Positions 7,922 to 13,574 of a DNA stretch of 13,574 nucleotides are shown here, in pieces. Below the pieces are notes generated by a model, which worked only from the letters and a program-made list of their open reading frames with translations, ran no database searches and was not told where the DNA came from. Positions within the stretch are counted from its first letter, which is position 1. The number at the start of each line of letters is the position of its first letter. The position numbers and the translations under genes are program-made. Origin of the DNA: Sneathiella sp. (GTDB lineage: Bacteria > Pseudomonadota > Alphaproteobacteria > Sneathiellales > Sneathiellaceae); contig NVRR01000057.1 in assembly GCA_002732675.1 (NCBI GenBank), forward strand, positions 1 through 13,574, written 5' to 3'.

Positions 7922-8398
7922 ATGACAATGGCACGGTTTGGTCTCACTGGTTTTTTAATCGCCGTTTTTGTGGCAGTCGTCTCTTTCGCGATGCCAAACA
8001 AGGCGTCGGCGGAAAGCCATTATTATAGCAGCCTGTTTGGCACCGCTGTTGAGGGGTATGATGTGGTGGCCTATTTTACCGACGGTAAACCGGTGGAAGG
8101 TGACAGCGATCATGTGGTTAAATGGAAAGGTGCTAAATGGCAGTTCGCCAGCGCTGAAAACAAGGCGTTGTTCGAAGCTGATCCTGAAAAATATGCACCT
8201 CAGTATGGTGGATATTGCGCCTGGGCAGTAAGTCAGGGCTATACGGCGTCGACAGTACCGGAAGCCTGGAAAATTGTTGATGGGAAGCTGTATTTGAATT
8301 ATTCGAAGGGCGTGCAAAGCACCTGGGAGCAAGATGTGCCGGGTAATATCAAGCTTGCCGATGGGAATTGGCCGACTATTTCCGAAGATTTTGAATAG
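7922..8398 (+). CDS. Secreted YHS-domain protein
   Basis: This 158-residue protein starts with a Sec signal peptide: a short basic start, a hydrophobic core LTGFLIAVFVAVVSFA (8-23) and a likely cleavage after ASA (28-30). The mature part is a YHS domain, with GYDVVAYFTDGKPVEG (45-60), the W73-F75 region and YGGYCAWAVSQG (95-106) with a single Cys (C99). YHS domains occur alone in periplasmic proteins and fused to heavy-metal ATPases and monooxygenases, where a metal-related role has been proposed; no reaction is established for this stand-alone form. GGAGG at 7909-7913 gives a strong ribosome-binding site for ATG 7922. The 80-base gap to the rhomboid gene shows no terminator. A strong hairpin terminator follows the stop by 15 bases. 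Confidence 0.85.
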   Translation: MTMARFGLTGFLIAVFVAVVSFAMPNKASAESHYYSSLFGTAVEGYDVVAYFTDGKPVEGDSDHVVKWKGAKWQFASAENKALFEADPEKYAPQYGGYCAWAVSQGYTASTVPEAWKIVDGKLYLNYSKGVQSTWEQDVPGNIKLADGNWPTISEDFE

Positions 8399-8413
8399 TC
8401 ACTGCGGTATTGA

Positions 8414-8454
8414 AAAAGCACCTGGCTGCCGGGGAGCAAAAACCAGGTGCTTTT
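8414..8454. terminator. Bidirectional intrinsic terminator between converging genes
   Basis: A perfect 12-bp inverted repeat, AAAAGCACCTGG (8414-8425) and CCAGGTGCTTTT (8443-8454), encloses a 17-base loop. On the + strand the stem ends in TTTT, so it terminates transcription from the YHS gene. On the - strand the left arm also supplies a T run, so it can act as a second stop for the sulfur operon. Confidence 0.9.
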
Positions 8455-8477
8455 AAAGAACCCGCCGAAGCGGGTTC
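8455..8477 (-). terminator. UUCG-tetraloop intrinsic terminator of the cysI operon
   Basis: Read on the - strand, GAACCCGC, loop TTCG and GCGGGTTC form a perfect 8-bp GC-rich stem (8477 to 8458), followed by TTT (8457-8455). It begins 9 bases after the DUF934 stop. TTCG loops are unusually stable in RNA and common in terminators. It sits next to the longer hairpin at 8414-8454, giving two terminators in tandem. Confidence 0.85.
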
Positions 8478-8486
8478 CTACTTCAA

Positions 8487-8984
8487 TTATTTGCCATCGC
8501 GCCGCCAGATCGGGAATTCCTCATCCGCGGCGGGCTGGTACGTAATGGTCATCTCGTCAAAGGCCTTAAGCGATGACGTCAAATCCTCACCCTCACCGAG
8601 TTCAAAAGCATTAATCCCGCAGCGTTGCATATAGAATAGCTGATCATGCAGGACATCACCGGTCGCGCGAATATCGCCGGTGAATCCGTATCTTTCTCGC
8701 AGCAAACGGGCTTGACTGAAGGCGCGGCCATCGGCCATTTTCGGAAATTCCAGAACCACCAGATCCAGACGGTCAAGGTCCGGCACCAATGCCGCCGGAT
8801 CGTCGGTATTATTCAATAATACACCCAAACGGCTATTACGGGTCAGCAGCGCCTCACGGTTTTTGAGCCATTCTTCGAGCGGAACATAAATATCGCCAGC
8901 GGGTAGGGTGTCGCTGTCCTCCAGCCCGCTGAAGGGCATCCATTCGTCCGTATCGGGCTTTCTATCCTTGATATAATTACCCAT
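8487..8984 (-). CDS. DUF934 protein associated with sulfite reductase
   Basis: This 165-residue protein matches the DUF934 family, which is almost always found beside sulfite reductase genes and is described only as a probable accessory of sulfite reduction. The most conserved part is FPKMADGRAFSQARLL (80-95), followed by RERYGFTGDIRATGDV (96-111) and DQLFYMQRCG (114-123). A frame extending upstream to an ATG at 9014 exists, but the start at 8984 is preferred because AAGGAG (8997-8992) lies 7 bases before it. With that start the gene overlaps the end of cysI by 8 bases, so translation is probably coupled. No signal peptide, membrane segment or recognisable cofactor motif is visible; the product is likely cytoplasmic. 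The exact role is unknown. Confidence 0.88.
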   Translation of the reverse strand: MGNYIKDRKPDTDEWMPFSGLEDSDTLPAGDIYVPLEEWLKNREALLTRNSRLGVLLNNTDDPAALVPDLDRLDLVVLEFPKMADGRAFSQARLLRERYGFTGDIRATGDVLHDQLFYMQRCGINAFELGEGEDLTSSLKAFDEMTITYQPAADEEFPIWRRDGK

Positions 8985-10629
8985 AGAGTTTCTCCTTGAA
9001 CGGAGCTTGCCCAAGGCGGCGATAGGCGGTCAGGAATGTTTCTTCCGGGTCTTCGCGATTTTCCAGATAGACGCCCAAAACGTCGCCAATGGCATCAACA
9101 ATTTGATCTGCACCGAAGGCCGGGCCAATGATCTTACCAATGGAGGCGTCCTCGCGCGCGCTGCCACCAAGGGTGAGCTGATAGACTTCCTCGCCCTTCT
9201 TGTTGACCCCAAGAATACCAATATTGGCCACATGATGATGGCCGCAAGCATTGATGCAGCCGGAGATATTGATGCTGAGATCGCCGAGGTCATTGATGAA
9301 ATCATAATTGTCGAAGCGTTCGGTAATCGCTTGTGAAATCGGGATGGAGCGGGCTGTTGCCAGCGCACAAAAATCCAGTCCCGGGCAGGAAATAATATCT
9401 GTCAGGTGGTTATAGTTCGGCGTCGCCAGATCAAGGGCCTTAAGTTCCTGCCAGAGGGGCACCAGGTCTTTCAGCTGTACATCCGAAAGCACCAGATTTT
9501 GCCGGTGTGTCGTCCGGATTTGGCCAAGGCTATATTTATCCGCGAGATCAGCAATGGCGTCCATCTGGTCCGCCGTCACGTCGCCCGGAGGTTGGTTCAC
9601 GGATTTCAGTGATAGATAGACAATCCGGTAACCAGATTGTTTATGCTGATCGATATTCTTGTCGGCCCAGCGTCCAAACTCAGGATCACTCAGCAGCAAA
9701 TTTTCAAAATCCGCATCTGTATCAGGAAGCTCCTGGTAGTCGGGATCCTTGAAGAAGCCTTTGATGCGCTCAATATCCTGCTCGCGAAGATAGAGGCCGG
9801 TTGCCTTGATCTGTTGCCACTCGGCTTCGATCAGTTTGCGGAATTTTTCTTCGCCGGTTTCATGAACCAGTATCTTGATCCGCGCTTTATAGAGGTTATC
9901 GCGGCGCCCGAGTTGATTGTAGACGCGTAGTATAGCTTCAAGATAGGTGAGCATATCCTCCTTGGGCAGGTATTTCCGGATCAGCTTGCCGATCATCGGA
10001 GTCCGGCCGAGACCACCACCGACATAAACCTCGAAGCCATTTTCGCCGTCCGGGCCCTGGATAAGTTTTAAGCCGATATCATGGACAGCAACCGCAGCGC
10101 GGTCGCCAACGGCGCCGGTCACTGCGATTTTGAATTTACGCGGCAGGAAATTAAATTCCGGATGGAACGTCGACCACTGCCGGATCAGCTCGCAATACGG
10201 ACGCGGATCCTCCACTTCATCGCGGGCGACACCCGCCAGCGGATCAGACGTCGTATTACGGATGCAGTTGCCGCTGGTCTGAATGGCGTGCATTTCCACA
10301 GCGGCCAGATCATCGAGGATGTTCGGAACATCTTCCAGCTTCGGCCAGTTATACTGGATATTCTGCCGGGTGCTGAAATGCCCATAGCCCTTGTCATATT
10401 TGCGGGCGATATGAGCGAGGGTGCGCATTTGCTCGGCGGAAAGCAGGCCATAGGGAATGGCCACACGTAACATATAGGCATGAAGCTGTAAGTAGAGGCC
10501 ATTGCGGAGACGTTGATGTTTGAATTCGTCTTCGGACAACTGGCCTTTAAGCCGCCGCTGAACCTGGCCGCGAAATTGCTCCACCCGTTCCAGCAGCAGC
10601 TGATGGTCCTGCTCTGAATATTGATACAT
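8977..10629 (-). CDS. cysI: Nitrite/sulfite reductase, hemoprotein subunit (assimilatory sulfite reductase)
   Basis: This 550-residue protein has the two-fold repeated architecture of siroheme sulfite and nitrite reductases. Siroheme and anion-contacting basic residues are visible in STRQNIQ (R88), NCIRNTT (R124) and RKFKIAVTG (K165, K167). The [4Fe-4S] cluster ligands are C415 and C421 (CPGLDFC) and C458 and C462 (GCINACGHH), the spacing found in E. coli CysI. It reduces sulfite to sulfide with six electrons. The cysH neighbour makes sulfite reductase much more likely than nitrite reductase. No cysJ flavoprotein is in the window, so the electron donor may be ferredoxin or another reductase. 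AAGGG sits just before the ATG, 14 bases after the DUF2849 stop, and the end overlaps DUF934. Confidence 0.92.
   Translation of the reverse strand: MYQYSEQDHQLLLERVEQFRGQVQRRLKGQLSEDEFKHQRLRNGLYLQLHAYMLRVAIPYGLLSAEQMRTLAHIARKYDKGYGHFSTRQNIQYNWPKLEDVPNILDDLAAVEMHAIQTSGNCIRNTTSDPLAGVARDEVEDPRPYCELIRQWSTFHPEFNFLPRKFKIAVTGAVGDRAAVAVHDIGLKLIQGPDGENGFEVYVGGGLGRTPMIGKLIRKYLPKEDMLTYLEAILRVYNQLGRRDNLYKARIKILVHETGEEKFRKLIEAEWQQIKATGLYLREQDIERIKGFFKDPDYQELPDTDADFENLLLSDPEFGRWADKNIDQHKQSGYRIVYLSLKSVNQPPGDVTADQMDAIADLADKYSLGQIRTTHRQNLVLSDVQLKDLVPLWQELKALDLATPNYNHLTDIISCPGLDFCALATARSIPISQAITERFDNYDFINDLGDLSINISGCINACGHHHVANIGILGVNKKGEEVYQLTLGGSAREDASIGKIIGPAFGADQIVDAIGDVLGVYLENREDPEETFLTAYRRLGQAPFKEKLYG
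8992..8997 (-). promoter_or_regulatory. Ribosome-binding site that decides the DUF934 start
   Basis: AAGGAG on the - strand lies inside the last codons of cysI, 7 bases before ATG 8984. It supports the short DUF934 start over the in-frame ATG at 9014. Confidence 0.8.
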
Positions 10630-10643
10630 TGTAACCCTTAAAT

Positions 10644-10973
10644 TTAGGCGGCCTTGCGGCCTTCATCTGTGGTGCTAGCGGCGGAGGCGTCACGCGGCAA
10701 GGCGATCGTCGGCCCGTCCGCCCGGATCTGTTCGCGCTTCGTCGTTGCTTTCCAGCCATTTTCGGCTTCCAGCACGTCAACAACATACGGTGCAATAATA
10801 AGATTGTCCCGTTCTGCCTTTTCCGCAGCAATTTTCAAGGTTTCGAGAAGATCGCCATCACCGGCAGTTGCTCCCCGGATATCGGAGGTCCAGGAGGACG
10901 CCCCATCTTCCAGACAGAGATACGCAACCAGACCTTCTTTTAAAAGGGATGCTGTGTAAACTTGCAATGCCAT
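10644..10973 (-). CDS. DUF2849 protein, first gene of the cysI operon
   Basis: This small soluble protein of 109 residues begins MALQVYTASLLKEGLVAYL and matches DUF2849, a family found mainly in alphaproteobacteria directly upstream of sulfite reductase. It has one cysteine (C20), no signal peptide and no membrane segment. The N-terminal 75 residues look folded; the tail from about 85 on is Ala/Arg/Thr-rich and probably disordered. AAGGAG just upstream of ATG 10973 is a strong ribosome-binding site, and cysI begins 14 bases after its stop, so the two are cotranscribed. An accessory or regulatory role in sulfite reduction is inferred from context only. Confidence 0.85.
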   Translation of the reverse strand: MALQVYTASLLKEGLVAYLCLEDGASSWTSDIRGATAGDGDLLETLKIAAEKAERDNLIIAPYVVDVLEAENGWKATTKREQIRADGPTIALPRDASAASTTDEGRKAA

Positions 10974-10990
10974 TGCCTCTCTCCTTCGTT

Positions 10991-11013
10991 GGGTGCGGCT
11001 TTTCGCGCACCAA
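10991..11013 (-). promoter_or_regulatory. GC-rich hairpin in the DUF2849-cysI leader
   Basis: On the - strand TTGGTGCG (11013-11006) can pair with CGCACCCAA (10997-10989) with one bulged base, around an 8-base loop. The stem ends about four bases before the ribosome-binding site of DUF2849. It stands out in an otherwise AT-rich leader. A control of translation or of RNA stability is possible; it matches no riboswitch class that I recognise. Confidence 0.4.
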
Positions 11014-11033
11014 TCAATCGTCTATTGTTTAGA

Positions 11034-11061
11034 AATATAGGTAATAATTTATATAACTCAA
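11034..11061 (-). promoter_or_regulatory. Candidate sigma-70 promoter for DUF2849-cysI-DUF934
   Basis: On the - strand TTGAGT (11061-11056) and TATATT (11039-11034) are separated by 16 bases. They match the -35 consensus at 4 of 6 and the -10 consensus at 5 of 6 positions. Transcription would start near 11027, leaving a leader of about 55 bases. The surrounding AT-richness makes chance matches likely. Confidence 0.45.
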
Positions 11062-11062
11062 G

Positions 11063-11094
11063 AAAAATGTATTAAAAATTTATATTACATTTTT
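11063..11094. repeat. AT-rich perfect inverted repeat between cysH and DUF2849
   Basis: AAAAATGTA (11063-11071) and TACATTTTT (11086-11094) form a perfect 9-bp inverted repeat with a 14-base spacer. It begins 9 bases after the cysH stop and ends with T runs in both directions, so it could be a weak terminator for cysH. It also lies immediately upstream of the candidate cysI-operon promoter, so it could instead be an operator. Confidence 0.5.
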
Positions 11095-11102
11095 TATGTG
11101 TA

Positions 11103-11852
11103 TTAATTTATCACAGAGACTCCTGAATCTCGACTTTGATGAATGCCACATTCGGTTTTGTCCTGGCCGGACCACCGTCCGGAACGATCATCGGCGCCGG
11201 GCGCAACCCGCTTTGTACAGGGCATGCAGCCGAGAGACTTAAAGCCGTCAGCGACTAAGGGATGAGGTGGCAGATCTTTCGCCAGGAAAGCCTGCTTGAT
11301 ATCATCGGTTGTCCAGTCTGCAAGCGGGTTGATCTTGAGAAAATCATGGTCCGCTTCAATCATATGTAACGTTGACCGAGTGGAAGACTGGAAATGCTTA
11401 CGGCCGGTAATCCAGGCCTTAATACCAAGATTTTTCATCCTTTTCAATGTCTTATCAAGCGGATCGACTTTACGGATTTCGCAGCATTTATCCGGATCAC
11501 TGGCGAATAACATGTCGTCCGGATCGAGGCGTTGCAGCGCGCCATCATCGGGGCGGACAATGCGTACATCTTCCAAACCGAAATGATCAGTCAGTGTTTT
11601 CTGATAGCGCAACGTTTCACCGAACAGCCGCCGGGTATCTAAAAATATCACCGGAATTGATGTATCAACCTGGGCCACAAGGTCCAAAAGTACAGCAGAT
11701 TCGGCGCCGAAGGAAGACGAGAGCATGATCTGTCCCTTCAATTCATTCGACACAAGGGCGTCCAGCAAATGTACGCCGGACAAATGCCCGTATTTCCCGC
11801 GAAGCCGGGCTGCGTCTAATTCAGCGCCGTAGTTTTGCAAATTACTCGTCAT
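11103..11852 (-). CDS. cysH: Phosphoadenylyl/adenylyl-sulfate reductase, [4Fe-4S] type
   Basis: This 249-residue cytoplasmic enzyme reduces activated sulfate (APS or PAPS) to sulfite for cysteine synthesis. The nucleotide-binding loop SSSFGAES is at 45-52. C123-C124 (KCCEIRK) and C209/C212 (CMPC) are the four ligands of the [4Fe-4S] cluster. C235 in ECGIH (234-238) is the catalytic cysteine. ITGRK (148-152) and STR (157-159) lie in the substrate site. Cluster-bearing CysH enzymes use APS, whereas cluster-free enterobacterial CysH uses PAPS, so APS is the likely substrate. AAGGG lies 6 bases before the ATG. The next gene in the same direction starts 129 bases downstream, across an AT-rich inverted repeat. 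Confidence 0.92.
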   Translation of the reverse strand: MTSNLQNYGAELDAARLRGKYGHLSGVHLLDALVSNELKGQIMLSSSFGAESAVLLDLVAQVDTSIPVIFLDTRRLFGETLRYQKTLTDHFGLEDVRIVRPDDGALQRLDPDDMLFASDPDKCCEIRKVDPLDKTLKRMKNLGIKAWITGRKHFQSSTRSTLHMIEADHDFLKINPLADWTTDDIKQAFLAKDLPPHPLVADGFKSLGCMPCTKRVAPGADDRSGRWSGQDKTECGIHQSRDSGVSVIN

Positions 11853-11890
11853 GGATCACCCTTTTATCAAATGCTATGCCAGTACAACTA

Positions 11891-11912
11891 TGATGTTAGT
11901 TTTTTAATATCA
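11891..11912. repeat. Imperfect dyad upstream of cysH (candidate operator)
   Basis: TGATGTTA (11891-11898) and TAATATCA (11905-11912) are inverted repeats with one mismatch and a 6-base spacer, 39 bases upstream of the cysH start codon. The spacing suits a dimeric regulator. The regulator is unknown. Confidence 0.45.
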
Positions 11913-11940
11913 AGAAAATAAGTAAAATAAATGTAATTAC

Positions 11941-11960
11941 GTGAAAATAGTGTGAAAATA
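11941..11960. repeat. Tandem 9-base repeat with 11-base period
   Basis: GTGAAAATA occurs at 11941-11949 and again at 11952-11960, two bases apart, so the copies repeat every 11 bases and face the same side of the helix. This is the geometry of tandem response-regulator sites. The block lies between the divergent cysH and thermonuclease-fold genes. Confidence 0.45.
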
Positions 11961-12027
11961 ATCGCCCCCGAACCGCGCCGCCTGGATAAGTTGATTGTTG
12001 AGAGTAAACGGGACAGACTGCTCGCTC

Positions 12028-12032
12028 GGAGG
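12028..12032 (+). promoter_or_regulatory. Ribosome-binding site that decides the thermonuclease-fold start
   Basis: GGAGG lies 4 bases before ATG 12037. It favours this start over the upstream in-frame TTG at 11995 and the ATG at 12049, and it places a signal peptide at the N-terminus. Confidence 0.65.
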
Positions 12033-12036
12033 ACGC

Positions 12037-12816
12037 ATGCGGCATTTCATGGTAGGAACGGTATTGGCGATAGTCGGCGGATTTTGGGGCGTGGGACACG
12101 CGGCGGCGGATATTACGGATGGTTATGTACTCGGGATTTCTGGAAATGTGATTGAACTGGACCAGGGGCGGACGGTTTCGCTATATGGGCTGCAGTTGGT
12201 GGAAATATCGCAAAATGAGGAAATTGCTGCCGCCGGTCAAAAATACCTGGAACAGCTCTTGTCCGATTCCCCGTTGATACTGCAGACAGGGCTCTTTGAC
12301 GTTCAGCAAAACGGGCGAAACCGCTACGGTGACTGGCATGGGAAATTACTAACGGCGCAGGGTGACTGGGTGCAGAAATCAGTGATAGAAAAAGGGTACG
12401 GCTGGTGGCGCGGGGCAGCAAACTATCCGCCATCGCTGGCGCGGGATCTTTTGCGCGCAGAGGCCGGTGCTAGGAAGAAGGGGGCCGGAATCTGGAAGAG
12501 CTTTCAGATTCTGAACACCAATGCAGAGAAAATTTCAGTGTTTCGCGATGATTTTGTGATCGCGGAAGGCCGCGTGATCGAGGTGTTCGAAACGTCCAAA
12601 ACAACCTATCTGAATTTCGGGAATGACTGGCGAACTGACTTCACTGCCGCAATTTCTTCGAAAAATCGACCTAAATTTGTCGCTCAGGGCTGGAAGTTAT
12701 CGGACCTGATGAATAAATTGGTAACTATGCGTGGGAAATTGCGGCTCTATAACGGACCCTATTTGGAACTTCATTTCCCCGAGCAGCTGGATATCAAGGA
12801 GATGACAAGTGAGTAA
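12037..12816 (+). CDS. Secreted thermonuclease (SNase)-fold protein, probably catalytically inactive
   Basis: This 259-residue protein begins with a signal peptide (hydrophobic 5-19, likely cleavage after HAAA, 21-24). Residues 28-155 follow the staphylococcal nuclease pattern: a beta strand ending in LDQGRTVSLYGL (41-52), a helix GQKYLEQLL (67-75), NRYGDWHGKLL (95-105), and the closing ALLRAE/GIW-like segment (LLRAEAGARKKGAGIW, 138-153). The catalytic positions differ: Arg35 aligns with S48, Asp40 with Q53 and Arg87 with D99; only Glu43 seems kept as E56. Nuclease activity is therefore doubtful. A second small beta domain (about 172-252) ends in GPYLELHFPEQLD, resembling an OB-type fold. ATG 12037 follows GGAGG; the reading frame extends up to a TTG at 11995. 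It overlaps the M48 gene by 8 bases. Alignment was by eye. Confidence 0.75.
   Translation: MRHFMVGTVLAIVGGFWGVGHAAADITDGYVLGISGNVIELDQGRTVSLYGLQLVEISQNEEIAAAGQKYLEQLLSDSPLILQTGLFDVQQNGRNRYGDWHGKLLTAQGDWVQKSVIEKGYGWWRGAANYPPSLARDLLRAEAGARKKGAGIWKSFQILNTNAEKISVFRDDFVIAEGRVIEVFETSKTTYLNFGNDWRTDFTAAISSKNRPKFVAQGWKLSDLMNKLVTMRGKLRLYNGPYLELHFPEQLDIKEMTSE
12796..12801 (+). promoter_or_regulatory. Ribosome-binding site of the M48 peptidase gene
   Basis: AAGGAG inside the end of the preceding gene lies 7 bases before GTG 12809. It supports this GTG rather than the internal ATG at 12851 as the start. Confidence 0.75.
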
Positions 12817-13574
12817 ACGGACGCTGTTGCAACAGAAAATTGGAAAGCAAATGCTGCTCTGGCGGACGCCTGTGGCATTGCTGACAGCCTTGGTCATTGG
12901 CAGCTCGCCTTTGGCCACGCCCGCGTCTGCTGATGTTATGGACGATTTGTTTTCTGTCTTCGAGCCATCCGATGACCGTGCCATCGGTATCGAGCAGCAC
13001 CCAAAGATTGTCGCGCAGTTCGGCGGCGAATATATCAAGGAAGGCCTCAACGAATATATTCTTGATATCGGGCTGCGACTGGCCTTTGTCTCGGAAATGA
13101 ATACCCTTCCCTGGCGGTTTACGGTTTTAAATACCCCGGTGGTCAATGCGTTTGCGTTGCCGGGGGGCTATGTCTATATCACGCGCGGGCTTCTGGCCCT
13201 TGCCAATAATGAAGCGGAAGTCGCGGGCGTTCTTGCTCATGAAATCGGGCATGTCACCGCCCGCCACGGCGCCGAGCGGCAATCTCGGGCGACAGGTATA
13301 GGCCTCATAGGGGCATTGGCAGGGATCCTGACGGGAAGTGGGGCGGTGCAGCAGCTTGGCCAACAGCTCGGCGGTCTATATGTTGCTGGTTATTCGCGTG
13401 ATCAGGAACATGAAGCGGATCAGTTGGGGGTGAAATATCTCGGGCTTGCCGGATATCCGCGTGAGGCCATGGCAGATTTTCTGAAACGGATGCAGGCGCA
13501 GACCGAATATTCTAAAAAACTTTCCGGTAATGAGGGGAAGGCCAGCCAGTTTGATTTCTTTGCCTCCCATCCGC
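12809..13574 (+). CDS. Periplasmic M48-family zinc metalloprotease, BepA/YfgC-like, N-terminal part
   Basis: The frame from GTG 12809 stays open to the end of the window, giving 255 residues of a longer protein. A signal peptide (hydrophobic 21-35, likely cleavage after ASA, 39-41) directs it to the periplasm. The zinc motif is HEIGH, with H144, E145 and H148. The third ligand is E200 in the ExxxD motif EHEAD (200-204). NAFALPGGYVYITRGLL (113-129) is typical of M48 peptidases. BepA homologues degrade misassembled outer-membrane proteins and carry a C-terminal TPR domain; whether this protein has one lies beyond the window. The GTG overlaps the stop of the thermonuclease-fold gene by 8 bases, so the two are translationally coupled. 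All visible catalytic residues are intact. Confidence 0.9.
   Translation, partial: MSKRTLLQQKIGKQMLLWRTPVALLTALVIGSSPLATPASADVMDDLFSVFEPSDDRAIGIEQHPKIVAQFGGEYIKEGLNEYILDIGLRLAFVSEMNTLPWRFTVLNTPVVNAFALPGGYVYITRGLLALANNEAEVAGVLAHEIGHVTARHGAERQSRATGIGLIGALAGILTGSGAVQQLGQQLGGLYVAGYSRDQEHEADQLGVKYLGLAGYPREAMADFLKRMQAQTEYSKKLSGNEGKASQFDFFASHP

Larger units (their letters stand above)
11853..12036. promoter_or_regulatory. Divergent intergenic region between cysH and the thermonuclease-fold gene
   Basis: This 184-base region is AT-rich from about 11880 to 11970 and must hold the start signals for both divergent transcription units. I see a dyad (11891-11912) and a tandem repeat (11941-11960) but no unambiguous -35/-10 pair in either direction. 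A - strand TTGATA overlaps the dyad. No RNA gene is visible. Confidence 0.6.

Noticed and set aside
8410..8634. 74-codon + strand frame after the YHS gene
   Set aside because: It runs through two terminator hairpins and is antisense to DUF934.
8985..9014. Upstream extension of DUF934 to ATG 9014
   Set aside because: The extra ten residues lack family similarity, and the AAGGAG site at 8997-8992 is placed for the start at 8984.
11896..12099. Small - strand frame with a hydrophobic C-terminal end
   Set aside because: The hydrophobic tail comes from the AT-rich intergenic DNA. The frame has no good ribosome-binding site and overlaps the divergent thermonuclease-fold gene.
1..13574. Mobile elements, CRISPR arrays, phage genes, tRNA or rRNA genes
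   Set aside because: No transposase or integrase motif, no regularly spaced repeats and no tRNA-like fold or rRNA sequence was seen on either strand.

Overview
This window looks like ordinary chromosomal DNA of a free-living alphaproteobacterium with moderate GC content (Rhodospirillales, Sneathiellales or Kordiimonadales type). The lineage is an inference from gene content. The clearest markers are the sulfur cluster DUF2849 - cysI - DUF934 with a plant-type [4Fe-4S] CysH, and a thermonuclease-fold protein paired with an M48 peptidase. I see no mobile element, CRISPR array, tRNA or rRNA. No gene-free stretch exceeds about 190 bases.

Bases 1-7841 (+ strand) hold a compact series of genes: the C-terminal part of a TetR-family regulator, a crotonase-fold enoyl-CoA hydratase, an AtuA-family protein, an ADP-forming acyl-CoA synthetase, a CaiB/BaiF CoA-transferase, a glutathione S-transferase and a rhomboid-family membrane protein. 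Overlapping stop/start codons (ATGA at 1328, TGATG at 5280) and short gaps (20-37 bases) point to one operon, at least from the hydratase to the glutathione transferase. The set suggests catabolism of a branched or isoprenoid-like acid as its CoA thioester, with the TetR protein as the likely local regulator. The substrate is unknown. The acyl-CoA dehydrogenase and biotin carboxylase expected of a complete Atu or Liu pathway are not in view.

Bases 7922-8398 hold a secreted YHS-domain protein. It is followed by two nested hairpin terminators (8414-8477) that close both converging transcription units.

Bases 8487-11852 (- strand) hold assimilatory sulfate reduction. In order of transcription these are cysH (APS/PAPS reductase), a 129-base AT-rich gap with a candidate promoter and a leader hairpin, DUF2849, cysI (siroheme/[4Fe-4S] sulfite reductase) and DUF934, which overlaps the end of cysI by 8 bases. 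CysH makes sulfite and CysI reduces it to sulfide. The two DUF proteins are conserved companions of unknown role. No cysJ flavoprotein or siroheme synthase is in the window.

Bases 11853-12036 are a divergent AT-rich intergenic region with a dyad and a tandem repeat. From 12037 to the end (+ strand) lie a secreted thermonuclease-fold protein that appears to have lost its catalytic residues and, overlapping it by 8 bases, the N-terminal 255 residues of a periplasmic BepA-like M48 metalloprotease that is cut by the window edge.

I found no obviously new large system. The points most worth a second look are the glutathione-linked acyl-CoA operon, the catalytically degenerate thermonuclease-fold/M48 pair, the DUF partners of CysI, and the matching 22-bp dyads upstream of the two sulfur transcription units.
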